Below, piece after piece: positions 16,691 to 26,130 of a stretch of 64,000 nt of DNA. The DNA comes from Rhizobium acidisoli (GTDB lineage: Bacteria; Pseudomonadota; Alphaproteobacteria; Rhizobiales; Rhizobiaceae): the NCBI RefSeq assembly GCF_002531755.2, contig NZ_CP034998.1, forward strand, positions 2,604,001 through 2,668,000, given 5' to 3'. The translations under genes were made by a program, and so were the position numbers. The notes beneath the pieces were generated by a model. The model was not told the DNA's origin. It saw nothing but the letters and a program-made list of their open reading frames with translations, and did not search any database. Numbering within the stretch: position 1 is the first letter of the stretch; every line of letters begins with the position of its first letter.

Positions 16691-18634
16691 TTAACTTGCC
16701 TGTTTGACGCGCATGTACCATTCGACGAGGCGCCGAACCTGCCTCTCCGTGTAACCCCGCGCGGCCATGCGCGAGACGAATTCGCTGTGCTTCTTTTCTG
16801 TTTCCGAATCCTTCTTCGATCCGAAGGAAATGACCGGCAAAAGATCCTCGACCTGCGAGAACATACGCTTCTCGATCACTTCCCGGATCTTCTCGTAGCT
16901 CGTCCAAGACGGATTTTTTCCGCCGTTAGCTGCCCGCGACCTCAACGAGAATTTGACGATTTCGTTGCGGAAATCCTTCGGATTGGCAATTCCCGCCGGC
17001 TTTTCGATTTTCGTCAGTTCCTGGTTGAGGAGCTCGCGGTCGAGAAGCTGGCCGGTATCGGGATCCTTGAAGTCCACGTCTTCGATCCAGGCATCGGCAT
17101 AGTCGACGTAGCGGTCGAACAGATTCTGTCCGTAGTCCGCATAGGATTCAAGATAAGCCTTCTGAATCTCGTTGCCAATGAACTCTGCGTAGCGCGGCGC
17201 AAGATCGGCCTTGATGAATTCCAAATAGCGCTTCTCGACATCGTCGGAAAACTGCTCGCGGCGGATCGCTTGTTCCAGCACATACATCAGATGCACAGGG
17301 TCGGCGCCGATATCCGTGGTGTCGTGATTGAAGGTGGAGGCGAGCACCTTGAAGGCGAAGCGGGTCGATATGCCGTCCATGCCCTCGTCGATGCCGGCCG
17401 CATCCCGATATTCCTGAACGCTGCGGGCGCGCGGGTCGGTTTCCTTCAGGCTCTCGCCGTCATAGGTGCGCATCTTCGAGAAGAACGTCGAGTTCTCGTG
17501 CTTGCGCAGGCGTGACAGCACCGAAAAACGGGCCAGCATTTCGAGCGTTGCCGGAGCGCACGGGGTATCCGCCAGCTCCGATCCTTCGATCAGTTTCTCG
17601 TAGATCTTCTGCTCCTCCATTACCCGAAGGCAATAGGGCACCTTGATCACGCAGATGCGGTCGATGAAGGCCTCGTTGTTCTTGTTGGCCTTGAAGGTCT
17701 GCCATTCCGCTTCGTTCGAATGGGCAAGGACGATGCCCGAGAAGGGGATGGCGCCGATATTCTCGGAGCCGATATAATTCCCCTCCTGCGTCGCCGTCAG
17801 CAGCGGATGCAGCATCTTGATCGGTGCCTTGAACATTTCGACGAATTCAAGCACGCCCTGATTGGCCCGGTTGAGCCCGCCCGAATAGCTGTAAGCATCG
17901 GGATCGTTCTGAGAGTAAGTTTCCAGCTTGCGAATGTCGACCTTGCCGACCAGCGACGAGATATCCTGATTGTTCTCGTCACCGGGCTCGGTCTTGGCGA
18001 TGGCGATCTGGCGCAACCGCGAAGGCTGAATTCTGACGACGCGGAAGCGGGAAATGTCGCCGCCGAAGTCGTCGAGCCGCTTCAGGCACCACGGGCTCAT
18101 CAGCCCGTTCAGGCGCCGCAGCGGGATGCCGTATTGCTCCTGGAGCAGCGACCCCATCGTCTCCGGATCGAAGAGGTTGAGCGGGCTTTCGAAAACAGGG
18201 CTGATTTCGTCGCCCGCCTTCAGCACATAGATCGGATGAACCTCCATCAGCAGCTTCAGCCGTTCCGCCAGGGACGACTTGCCGCCGCCGACCGGGCCGA
18301 GGAGGTAGAGAATCTGCTTGCGCTCTTCGAGCCCCTGCGCGGCGTGCCGGAAGAAGGAAACGATGCGTTCGATCGTCTCTTCCATGCCGTGGAAGCCGGC
18401 AAAGGCCGGATAGATCCGGATGGTCCTGTTCATGAAGATTCGGCCGAGCCGCGCATCTCTCGCAGTGTCGACCATCTGCGGCTCGCCGATGGCGGCGAGC
18501 AGGCGCTCGGTCGCATTGGCATAGGCGATCGGGTCTTTTTTGCAGAGATCGAGATACTCGGCCACCGACATATCGGTTTCGCGGCGCGCTTCGTAACTGC
18601 GCGTAAACGCATCGAATACGGATTCGTTCAGCAT
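16691..18634 (-). CDS. prkA: PrkA family serine protein kinase / AAA+ ATPase
   Basis: 647 residues from MLNESVFDAF; GGAG lies 6-7 bases upstream. The N-terminal AAA+ PrkA domain has the P-loop GPVGGGKS at residues 113-120 and ends near residue 380; the C-terminal PrkA domain carries the kinase-like fold. In E. coli the homologue YeaG belongs to a general stress and nitrogen-starvation module with YeaH and YcgB, and recent family work suggests AAA+ protease-like activity in Bacillus PrkA. First gene of the three-gene operon; its upstream region contains a nested hairpin (18738-18780). Confidence 0.95.
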   Translation of the reverse strand: MLNESVFDAFTRSYEARRETDMSVAEYLDLCKKDPIAYANATERLLAAIGEPQMVDTARDARLGRIFMNRTIRIYPAFAGFHGMEETIERIVSFFRHAAQGLEERKQILYLLGPVGGGKSSLAERLKLLMEVHPIYVLKAGDEISPVFESPLNLFDPETMGSLLQEQYGIPLRRLNGLMSPWCLKRLDDFGGDISRFRVVRIQPSRLRQIAIAKTEPGDENNQDISSLVGKVDIRKLETYSQNDPDAYSYSGGLNRANQGVLEFVEMFKAPIKMLHPLLTATQEGNYIGSENIGAIPFSGIVLAHSNEAEWQTFKANKNNEAFIDRICVIKVPYCLRVMEEQKIYEKLIEGSELADTPCAPATLEMLARFSVLSRLRKHENSTFFSKMRTYDGESLKETDPRARSVQEYRDAAGIDEGMDGISTRFAFKVLASTFNHDTTDIGADPVHLMYVLEQAIRREQFSDDVEKRYLEFIKADLAPRYAEFIGNEIQKAYLESYADYGQNLFDRYVDYADAWIEDVDFKDPDTGQLLDRELLNQELTKIEKPAGIANPKDFRNEIVKFSLRSRAANGGKNPSWTSYEKIREVIEKRMFSQVEDLLPVISFGSKKDSETEKKHSEFVSRMAARGYTERQVRRLVEWYMRVKQAS

Positions 18635-19041
18635 GGGCCCTCCAGTAAGGTTATGCCGCAGGCTCAAAGTCGTATAACCATCGAGATGGCTACGACGTTC
18701 CTAAGAATCAATAATTTCGTAGGTATATTCGACGCTCACCGGCTGTTTCTTGCAACGCACAAAAACGTGCATGCACCGGTTATTTTTACTCTACGAAACT
18801 GTTTCTCATTATAGTTGAAAAAAGCACCCGTGCGGTATCAGCACATTTCGCGACGTGACAGAAAGATGAAAAGGGTGTGCAATGTCGCCCGTGATTCGAG
18901 TTCCGGAAAAATCGACGATTGGCAGCCAAATCTGCGCAGAGTCGATGCTGGACAGCATGTGCCGATCGACGCCCGAGGTGGTGGAAACGGCCGCATGCCG
19001 GCCGCGAGCCAATCGTTCGAATCATTCGCCGCCGGCAAAAT
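18635..19041. other. intergenic region upstream of prkA; no gene seen
   Basis: A 407-bp stretch between divergent-side prkA and the VOC gene end. It is AT-richer than its surroundings. A nested inverted repeat lies at 18738-18780 (ACCGG..TGCA..GCAC / GTGC..TGCA..CCGGT), followed on the plus strand by TTATTTTT, so it could end a plus-strand transcript or act as an operator. A 56-codon frame at 18882-19052 is unconvincing. Confidence 0.5.
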
Positions 19042-19518
19042 TCAGCCGTTGAATGCCTTCTCCAGCGCGGCGACATCGATCTTGACCATACCAAGCATTA
19101 CCTCGGTCACGCGCTTGGCCCGCTCGCGGTCGTTGTCGGCAATCATCTCGGAAAGCATGCGCGGCACGATCTGCCAGGAAAGTCCCCAACGGTCTTTCAG
19201 CCAGCCGCAGGCCTCCGGCGTGCCGCCCTTGGCGAGGAATGCTTCCCAGACCCGATCGATCTCGGCTTGGTTTTCCAGCAGGATCGCGATCGAGAAGGAA
19301 TGGTTGAAGCTGTCGAGCGGGCCGGCCTTCATCGCCAGGAAGGCCTGATCGCCAAGCGTGAACTCGATCAGCTCGACGCTGCCGGGAGGCCCGCTCGGCG
19401 TTTCCGCCGGAAGGATGGTGGTGCGGCCGACCCTGGAATCCGGGATGATGGACACATAGAATTCGACGGCTTCGCGTGCTTCCTCCGCGAACCAGAGATT
19501 TGAAACGACCTTCGCCAT
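19042..19518 (-). CDS. VOC superfamily protein (PhnB / glyoxalase-like)
   Basis: 158 residues starting MAKVVSNLWFAEEAREAVEFY, the PhnB-like subgroup of the vicinal oxygen chelate superfamily, with GFxLKDRWGLSWQIVP-type ending (here CGWLKDRWGLSWQIVPRML). Family members often lack a known substrate. The start is the ATG at 19518, preceded by AGGAGG about 7 bases upstream; the frame reaches further up to 19875 but overlaps uvrD on the other strand. Confidence 0.88.
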   Translation of the reverse strand: MAKVVSNLWFAEEAREAVEFYVSIIPDSRVGRTTILPAETPSGPPGSVELIEFTLGDQAFLAMKAGPLDSFNHSFSIAILLENQAEIDRVWEAFLAKGGTPEACGWLKDRWGLSWQIVPRMLSEMIADNDRERAKRVTEVMLGMVKIDVAALEKAFNG

Positions 19519-19747
19519 GATACAGCCTCCTTGCTGACGGTTGACCCGGACCCCTGTCCGACGATCCAAGGACGCCCCGCCGGCGCGGGTTCCGACAGAG
19601 TGCTGCCGAAATTTTTCCGTCATGGAGTAGCCGTCGCGCGCGGCGCCGCTGCCGCCATGCGCAAACCCCTTGGGATAGCGGCGGTTCGGGAATGAAAGCA
19701 GAACATCTTTTCTGGTCTTTCCTTCCCGAATCACTACATTACGCGCC

Positions 19748-22225
19748 ATGAGCAATAGTTTCGACGATATTCCCTTCTTCGACGAAGAGCCGGGCGAGAT
19801 GGCGCGCAAGCCGCAGCCGCCTGCCGCGCCCGCCGGAAGGGCGCCCGCCACCGGCGGCATTGCCGCCCGCGCCATGGCCGCCCGCGACGGCGGCAGCCGG
19901 CCGGATTATCTCGCCGGGCTGAACCCCGAGCAGACGGAAGCCGTCGAAACCCTGGAAGGCCCTGTCCTCGTGCTTGCCGGCGCCGGCACCGGCAAGACGC
20001 GCGTGCTGACAACCCGCATTGCCCATATCCTCAATACCGGCCGCGCCTTCCCCTCACAGATCCTCGCCGTCACCTTCACCAACAAGGCGGCCCGCGAGAT
20101 GAAGGAGCGCATCGCGCTACTGGTCGGCGGCGCCGTCGAAGGCATGCCCTGGCTCGGCACCTTCCACTCGATCGGCGTCAAACTTCTGCGCCGCCATGGC
20201 GAGCTGGTCGGCCTGCGCTCCGATTTCACCATTCTCGACACTGACGACGTCGTCCGCCTGATCAAGCAGCTGATCCAGGCCGAAGGTCTCGACGACAAGC
20301 GCTGGCCGGCCAAGCAGTTCGCCGGCATGATCGACACCTGGAAGAACAAGGGGCTCGGTCCGGCCGATATCCCCGAGGGCGACGCCCGCGCCTTTGCCAA
20401 CGGCCGCGGCCGCGACCTTTATTTCGCCTATCAGGCGCGCCTGACGACGCTGAACGCCTGCGATTTCGGCGACCTGCTGATGCATCCGATCGCGATCTTC
20501 CGCAAGAACCCGGATCTCCTGAAGGAATATCACGGCCGCTTCCGCTATATCCTCGTCGACGAGTACCAGGACACCAACACCGCTCAATACATGTGGCTCC
20601 GGCTCCTCGCCCAGCGCGCCAAGGGCGAGCCGCAGAACGTCTGCTGCGTCGGCGACGACGACCAGTCGATCTATGGCTGGCGCGGCGCCGAGGTCGACAA
20701 CATCCTGCGCTTCGAAAAGGATTTCCCCGGCGCCAAGGTCATCAAGCTCGAGCGCAACTACCGCTCGACAGAACATATCCTCGGTGCCGCTGCCCATCTG
20801 ATTGCCCATAATGAAGGGCGGCTCGGCAAGACGCTGTTCACCGACCGCTCCGATCCTGACGACGTCAAGGTGCAGGTGCACGCCTCCTGGGATTCGGAGG
20901 AGGAAGCCCGCGCCATCGGCGAAGAGATCGAGCAGCTTCAGCGCGGCAAACATCTGCTCAACGACATAGCGATCCTCGTGCGCGCCTCCTTCCAGATGCG
21001 CGAATTCGAAGACCGCTTCGTCACCCTTGGCCTCAACTATCGCGTCATCGGCGGCCCGCGCTTCTACGAGCGCCTGGAGATCCGCGATGCCATGGCCTAT
21101 TTCCGCCTGGTCGCTCAAGCCTCCGACGACCTCGCCTTCGAGCGCATCATCAACACGCCGAAGCGCGGCCTCGGCGACACGACGGTGCGCGCGCTGCACG
21201 ACTACGCGCGAGCCCGCGATATCCCGATGCTGGCGGCCGCCGCCGACATCATCGAAACGGACGAGCTGAAGCCGAAGGCGCGAAAAGCCCTCTTCGACGT
21301 GATTCAATCCTTCCGCCGATGGCAGGAACTGCTTGAAAACACACCGCATACCGAACTTGCCGAGCAGATCCTCGAAGAGTCCGGCTATACCGACATGTGG
21401 AAGAACGACAAGAGCGCCGAAGCGCCCGGGCGCCTTGAGAACCTCAAGGAACTGATCCGCTCGATGGAAAGCTTCGAGTCGATGCGCGGCTTTCTCGAGC
21501 ACGTCTCTCTCGTCATGGATGCCGAGACCAACGAGAACCTCGATGCCGTCTCGATCATGACGCTGCATTCGGCCAAGGGCCTGGAATTCGACACCGTCTT
21601 CCTGCCCGGCTGGGAGGAAGGCCTCTTTCCGCATCAGCGCTCGCTCGATGAAAGCGGCCGCGCCGGCCTGGAGGAGGAACGTCGGCTGGCCTATGTCGGC
21701 ATCACTCGCGCCAAGCACCGCTGCCACATCTGGTTCGTCTCCAACCGCCGCATCCATGGGCTATGGCAATCGACCCTGCCCTCGCGTTTCCTCGACGAGC
21801 TGCCGGAAACCCATGTCGAGGTTGCCGAAATGGAGCAGAGCTATGGTGGCTACGGCCGCGGCGGCTACGGCCAGTCCCGCTTCGACAAGGCCGAGCCGTT
21901 TGCCAATTCCTATTCTACCCCCGGCTGGAAACGCGCCCAGGCCAACAAGACCGATGCCACGCGCGACAATTGGGGTTCCCGCTCCGGCCACGCCGTCGAA
22001 CGCATCGGCTATGGCGAAAGCGGCCCGAAGGGACGGACGATCGAAGGCGAGCTGGTGGCAAAATCCACCTCGTCGGAGCCTTCACGCTTCACCCTTGGCG
22101 ACCGCGTGTTCCATCTGAAATTCGGCAACGGCAATATCACCGGCATCGAAGGCAACAAACTGACGATCGAGTTCGACCGGGCCGGGCAGAAGCGGGTGCT
22201 GGACGGGTTCGTCGAGCGCGTGTGA
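19748..22225 (+). CDS. uvrD: ATP-dependent DNA helicase UvrD/PcrA, superfamily 1A
   Basis: 825 residues with all superfamily 1 motifs in order: I AGAGTGKT (77-84), Ia TFTNKAAREM, II LVDEYQDTN, III VGDDDQSIYGWRGA, IV RNYRST, V TLHSAKGLEFDTVFLPGWEEG, VI RRLAYVGITRA. It unwinds DNA 3'-5' in nucleotide excision and mismatch repair and removes RecA or stalled polymerase. A Gly/Tyr-rich linker (about 695-720) precedes the C-terminal Tudor-like domain (LGDRVFHLKFGNGNITGIEG). An Ala/Pro-rich N-terminal extension of about 55 residues precedes the Q motif. Monocistronic by spacing. Confidence 0.95.
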   Translation: MSNSFDDIPFFDEEPGEMARKPQPPAAPAGRAPATGGIAARAMAARDGGSRPDYLAGLNPEQTEAVETLEGPVLVLAGAGTGKTRVLTTRIAHILNTGRAFPSQILAVTFTNKAAREMKERIALLVGGAVEGMPWLGTFHSIGVKLLRRHGELVGLRSDFTILDTDDVVRLIKQLIQAEGLDDKRWPAKQFAGMIDTWKNKGLGPADIPEGDARAFANGRGRDLYFAYQARLTTLNACDFGDLLMHPIAIFRKNPDLLKEYHGRFRYILVDEYQDTNTAQYMWLRLLAQRAKGEPQNVCCVGDDDQSIYGWRGAEVDNILRFEKDFPGAKVIKLERNYRSTEHILGAAAHLIAHNEGRLGKTLFTDRSDPDDVKVQVHASWDSEEEARAIGEEIEQLQRGKHLLNDIAILVRASFQMREFEDRFVTLGLNYRVIGGPRFYERLEIRDAMAYFRLVAQASDDLAFERIINTPKRGLGDTTVRALHDYARARDIPMLAAAADIIETDELKPKARKALFDVIQSFRRWQELLENTPHTELAEQILEESGYTDMWKNDKSAEAPGRLENLKELIRSMESFESMRGFLEHVSLVMDAETNENLDAVSIMTLHSAKGLEFDTVFLPGWEEGLFPHQRSLDESGRAGLEEERRLAYVGITRAKHRCHIWFVSNRRIHGLWQSTLPSRFLDELPETHVEVAEMEQSYGGYGRGGYGQSRFDKAEPFANSYSTPGWKRAQANKTDATRDNWGSRSGHAVERIGYGESGPKGRTIEGELVAKSTSSEPSRFTLGDRVFHLKFGNGNITGIEGNKLTIEFDRAGQKRVLDGFVERV

Positions 22226-22253
22226 TAATCACCTCGGCGCGACACGAGACCCT

Positions 22254-22601
22254 TTACCCGAGCATCCGCATGCTGCCGAGCCCGAGGATATCGTTCATCA
22301 GGGCGATCCCCATCCCGACGGCGACGATCGACAATCCGATCAGGAAGAGCCGGCGCGACCGGTCGTATTTGACGGCAAGCAGCGAGTCCCGCGCCAAGAG
22401 ATCGGCAAACACCTTCACCTGAATGGCGATGCCGACCATCAGGAACGACATCGGCAGCAGATCGACGCGGCTCCAGTCATTGGGATTGGAAACCCAGAGG
22501 CTGATGAAATTGAGCGAGAAACCGAGGATGATCCCGGTCGCCGTCAGCGATCCGTTGCGGAACGTCGCATCGATCTTCTCGTTCGGCTCTGCCTCGGACA
22601 T
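22254..22601 (-). CDS. small conserved membrane protein, function unknown
   Basis: 115 residues from MSEAEPNEKIDATFRNG, with GGAAG about 8 bases upstream. Three hydrophobic segments are visible: about 22-42 (LTATGIILGFSLNFISLWV), 48-68 (LPMSFLMVGIAIQVKVFADLL) and 83-105 (LFLIGLSIVAVGMGIALMNDI). I do not recognise a named family. It converges on uvrD with a 28-bp gap. The frame runs to 22901 but the upstream part has no membrane or family character. Confidence 0.7.
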   Translation of the reverse strand: MSEAEPNEKIDATFRNGSLTATGIILGFSLNFISLWVSNPNDWSRVDLLPMSFLMVGIAIQVKVFADLLARDSLLAVKYDRSRRLFLIGLSIVAVGMGIALMNDILGLGSMRMLG

Positions 22602-22972
22602 GGTTTCGCTTCCGGCTTGTGTCTGAGCAAGAAAGGCAGAAATCGCGGCCGGGAGCAAGGTCGGCCCAAAGCCTGATGCCGAAAAGTGCGAGCGGTTTTC
22701 GGGCAACATCACCAACGCCTGTTCCAGTATCACGCTCCGGGACGCGACCGAAACGCCGTGGTGGCGCGATCTCATGCGATCATCGGCGCGGAGCGCCGTT
22801 CGGCTGAACTCAGCGACTATGAAAATACAATAATTCCAATAGGATATCTTTGGCAACCAAGAAGTTAACGTGTCAAAACGTCGCTTTGACGCTTTGCGCA
22901 AATCAGCTTAGCCCGGAACCTGCCCGTCCATGAAAGGCGGGCTTCACGACGAACTTTTCGAAGGAGGTTCAA
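22602..22972. other. intergenic region upstream of EF-hand gene; no gene seen
   Basis: A 371-bp stretch separating two divergent genes. It contains an inverted repeat GTCAAA-N7-TTTGAC (22872-22890), about 83 bp ahead of the EF-hand start, as a candidate operator, and an AT-rich segment around 22820-22870 that may hold promoters. No supported coding sequence. Confidence 0.5.
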
Positions 22973-23476
22973 GTGACCAGTGTTTCATCTCTCGGCAGCA
23001 CATTATCCCAGTACCAGTCTCCGCTTTCCAGCCTCGACAAGAATGGCGACGGCGTCGTTTCGGCGGACGAACTCGCCGCCGCATCGCAGTCTTCATCATC
23101 CGGCGCGGCTGCGACCACCGCCGATAGCGACGACAGCAGTGCCGATATCGTCAAGAAAATCACCGCCGACATACTGTCGCTGATGCTGTCCCTTCAGAAG
23201 ACCGACGGCAGCGACGATCAGAGCGACGACAGCGATCAAAGCGACGACACCTCCAAGGGCGTCTTTGCCGCGATGGATACCAATGGCGACGGCAAGTTGA
23301 CCGAGGCCGAATTCCTCGCCGCCGATCCGAACAAGATCAGCACCTCAGGCGACAGCGATCCGCTGCTCACCAAAGTGCTGAGCGACATGCAGACGGCCCT
23401 CCAAGCCCATCGCAATACCTACGGCGCATCCCCCGCGGCAAGTGATTCCGCAGCCGAAGGCATGACCGCGGCATAG
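22973..23476 (+). CDS. EF-hand domain protein with acidic Asp/Ser linker
   Basis: 167 residues starting at GTG with a near-perfect AGGAGG six bases upstream. Two canonical calcium-binding loops are visible: residues 22-33 (DKNGDGVVSADE) and 102-113 (DTNGDGKLTEAE), with Asp at positions 1, 3/5 and Glu at 12. Between them lies a Ser/Ala stretch and a very acidic Asp/Ser/Gln linker (about 77-93). No signal peptide is apparent. It is probably a calcium-binding protein; whether it stays in the cytoplasm or is exported by a leaderless route cannot be told. Rhizobia do have EF-hand proteins of this kind. Confidence 0.85.
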   Translation: MTSVSSLGSTLSQYQSPLSSLDKNGDGVVSADELAAASQSSSSGAAATTADSDDSSADIVKKITADILSLMLSLQKTDGSDDQSDDSDQSDDTSKGVFAAMDTNGDGKLTEAEFLAADPNKISTSGDSDPLLTKVLSDMQTALQAHRNTYGASPAASDSAAEGMTAA

Positions 23477-23726
23477 TTCGGCATGAGGCTCCGCCGGGGG
23501 AGCCTCGATCCGCCAGACGCAAAAGCCTCTTCCGCCTTCCCTTCCATTTCGACACGAGAGTCGTCGCCAACTCTCGAGCTGATTGCATTAGCGTATTCTT
23601 TTTCAGCCACTTACTACCGCTAGCACCAGATTTAACACTTGCGCGTCGGCGCCTGGAAATCCACTAGTTGATGCGTTCAATATGCTTGGCGTCTTTACAC
23701 TGGAATAAGCGAAGGGATTGGCCTTG

Positions 23727-24353
23727 ATGAAAGCGCTGCTGCTCGTCGACATTCAGAATGGCTTCTGCCCGGGCGGCAATCTGCCGGTCCCGGATGGCGA
23801 TAAGGTGGTTCCTATCGCAAACAGCCTGATCGACAGCGGCAAATACGATCTGATCGTCGCCTCCCAGGATTGGCACCCGTCGGGCCATGGCAGTTTCGCC
23901 TCCGCCCATCCGGGTGCGGCACCTTTCGAGATGGGCGAACTGTCGGGCAAGCCGCAGATGATGTGGCCCGACCACTGCATTCAGGGCACGCTCGATGCCG
24001 AACTGCATCCCGCGCTGAAATCCGAAGAGATCGACCTGATCCAGCAGAAGGGCGAGGATCCCGACATCGACAGCTATTCCGCCTTCCGCGACAACGACCG
24101 CGATGCCTCGACCGGCCTTGCCGAATTCCTCGAGGGCCAGAGTGTCACCGATCTCGACGTCTGCGGGCTGGCGACCGACTATTGTGTCAAGTTCTCCGCG
24201 CTCGACGCGTTGGAAATGATCCCCGGTGTCCGCGTCCGCTTCATCGAGGATGCAAGCCGCGGCATCACCCCCGAAGGCGTCGCCGCCGCCATCGAGGAGA
24301 TGCGTTCGCGTGGCATCGCGATCGTCGACAGCGCTGAGGTGCTGGCCGGCTGA
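23727..24353 (+). CDS. pncA: nicotinamidase / pyrazinamidase
   Basis: 208 residues of the isochorismatase-like hydrolase fold. The catalytic triad is Asp8 (LLLVDIQNGF), Lys108 and Cys153 (CGLATDYCVKFSALDAL); metal ligands Asp48, His50 and His54 are in SQDWHPSGHGSF. It deamidates nicotinamide to nicotinate in NAD salvage, in the cytoplasm. ATG 23727 is chosen because GAAGGGA lies 9 bases upstream; an in-frame TTG three codons earlier is an alternative. Convergent with the membrane protein gene at 24445. Confidence 0.93.
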   Translation: MKALLLVDIQNGFCPGGNLPVPDGDKVVPIANSLIDSGKYDLIVASQDWHPSGHGSFASAHPGAAPFEMGELSGKPQMMWPDHCIQGTLDAELHPALKSEEIDLIQQKGEDPDIDSYSAFRDNDRDASTGLAEFLEGQSVTDLDVCGLATDYCVKFSALDALEMIPGVRVRFIEDASRGITPEGVAAAIEEMRSRGIAIVDSAEVLAG

Positions 24354-24444
24354 TTCACGCCAAAGACAATGTGGGAAATATCGGATTGGCGCACGCCCAT
24401 CAGTCCATGGCTCTGAACAACAAGAGGGGCTGCTGTCCGGCGTC

Positions 24445-26037
24445 CTATTTCAGTACGTAGGCGTCGTAGCTCTCATCGCTCCCGGCAGTCGGGCCGAAGC
24501 GTTTGACGAGCTCTGTCGCATTCTGGAAAGCCGACATATCCTCCGGCGTCAGCGACAACCGCCAAACGTAGCTTTCACGCAGGGAGACGGGTGCCGTAAT
24601 CTGGTCGAGCCGCTGCGAAAGCAGAATGACGACAGGCACCTGCTCACTCTGCTGTAATCCACGTGCCGTTTGCAGCATATCGGCAAGGCTGAGCGAAAGC
24701 CGCGCGTTGCGGGTATATCGCACGATGGCGCCGAACCGCTCCTCGCGCGGAAGATAAGTGCGATTGGAAACATAATAAGGCAGCGCTTCCACGAGATAGT
24801 CGGGATCGGCCATGATGATCGCATCCTTGAGATCGGGGCGCGACTGCATGAACGCACCGAAATCCTTGCTTCGGCTGAAGGGTATTTGGGCCACGAAGGC
24901 GCGATTGACCTTTTCGATACCGGACACGACTTGCAGCGCCAGCAATATCAGGAAGCAGAGACGCCCGAACTTTACGCCGCCGCCGGCAGCTTCCATGCCG
25001 GCAACGCCCGCCCCTTCACGCTGGAACTGTGCGGTCAAGGCGGTCATCGCGATCATGAAAACCAGCCAGAGCGCCTGATGTCTGTATCCGCCGGGGTAGA
25101 CAAGCGTAAAAAGCAGCGACAGCCCCAAAAGCACCAGTGCGGCCGCGATCATTGCCGGCCGTCGGTTCGCCAACGCAAACAGGCTGCCGTAGATGAGTAC
25201 GGACATCAACGCGGCGAAGATGCGAAACGCCAACGGACAGGCCACCATCAGTTCAAGGATACTGTCGGGATAGAACGACATAAAATACGAACTGGGCAGG
25301 GCAAGAGCACGAAGGGCGAGCAAAGCGAAATTCTCGCCGCTGAGATTGTTCTGGCCCGTATCATTGAAGGTCGGATAGACCGTCAGGAAACATGTAACAA
25401 TTCCAACCGTGGCGATGGCAGCGGCTGTCACCAAGGCTCGATACTCCCTCAAAGGAGGCCTTGGCCGCGCCAGAACCAAATCAAAAAACCAATAAGCCAG
25501 GAAGCCGCCGACAAGCACGACCGAATGGACGTTGGTATTCGCCAGCAAGGCAAACAACAGGCCGATCCATAGTCCGTTGCGCGCTCCTTTCTCCCAGGTC
25601 AGGACGATCAGGAAAGTCACCAGCATGCTGATGCCGTAATTTCGCGACATCGCAGCGTATTCGAAAATCGAAAAGCTGCCGAACAGCGACAGCATCATGA
25701 TGGGAAGCGGCAGTTTCAGCCTGAAAACAAGAAGATAGGTTGCTGCCGCTGCAACCACCAGCGCCACGACCTTCAGGACGACGGGTGAGCCGACCACGAC
25801 ATAGGCGGCGCGCAGCAGGATATACCAGAGAGCAGGATGACCCTCGCCATGCAGCTGGCGAAGCATATCGGCGAAATTGTCCCCCTGAAGGGCCAGCGAC
25901 AATGCACGAACCTCGTCACGCCAAACGGTTTCGGACCAGCAAAGAGCAGACGCCAGCGCAAGCCAGATCAAAAAGATCAACGGCTTGCCGAGCTTGGCGA
26001 AACGCGGTTCATCAACAACAGAGACAATCGAGGCCAA
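24445..26037 (-). CDS. polytopic membrane protein, GT-C (family 39/ArnT-like) glycosyltransferase candidate
   Basis: 530 residues with about ten membrane helices followed by a soluble C-terminal region of roughly 150 residues. The first periplasmic loop carries WRDEVRALSLAL (Asp41, Glu42) and EGHPALWY (65-72), the acidic pair and HP motif typical of GT-C enzymes that transfer sugars from polyprenyl phosphate. Donor and acceptor are unknown. It stands apart from any polysaccharide cluster in this window and shares its strand with the DUF2164 gene 93 bp upstream. Confidence 0.7.
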   Translation of the reverse strand: MASIVSVVDEPRFAKLGKPLIFLIWLALASALCWSETVWRDEVRALSLALQGDNFADMLRQLHGEGHPALWYILLRAAYVVVGSPVVLKVVALVVAAAATYLLVFRLKLPLPIMMLSLFGSFSIFEYAAMSRNYGISMLVTFLIVLTWEKGARNGLWIGLLFALLANTNVHSVVLVGGFLAYWFFDLVLARPRPPLREYRALVTAAAIATVGIVTCFLTVYPTFNDTGQNNLSGENFALLALRALALPSSYFMSFYPDSILELMVACPLAFRIFAALMSVLIYGSLFALANRRPAMIAAALVLLGLSLLFTLVYPGGYRHQALWLVFMIAMTALTAQFQREGAGVAGMEAAGGGVKFGRLCFLILLALQVVSGIEKVNRAFVAQIPFSRSKDFGAFMQSRPDLKDAIIMADPDYLVEALPYYVSNRTYLPREERFGAIVRYTRNARLSLSLADMLQTARGLQQSEQVPVVILLSQRLDQITAPVSLRESYVWRLSLTPEDMSAFQNATELVKRFGPTAGSDESYDAYVLK

Positions 26038-26130
26038 ATGACACGCAACCCGGTGAATGACAGCGTGACGACCATATCGGCCGTGACATAATTTGGCGTT
26101 AAATGAAGGCTCTCATTTGATTCTCAGGCG

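Noticed and set aside
18882..19052. 56-codon open frame in the gap between prkA and the VOC gene
   Set aside because: Poor ribosome site, no recognisable family, ends inside the VOC gene on the other strand; could be real but support is too thin.
23485..23506. Terminator after the EF-hand gene
   Set aside because: GAGGCTCC/GGAGCCTC makes a good stem but no T-run follows, so I do not call it an intrinsic terminator.
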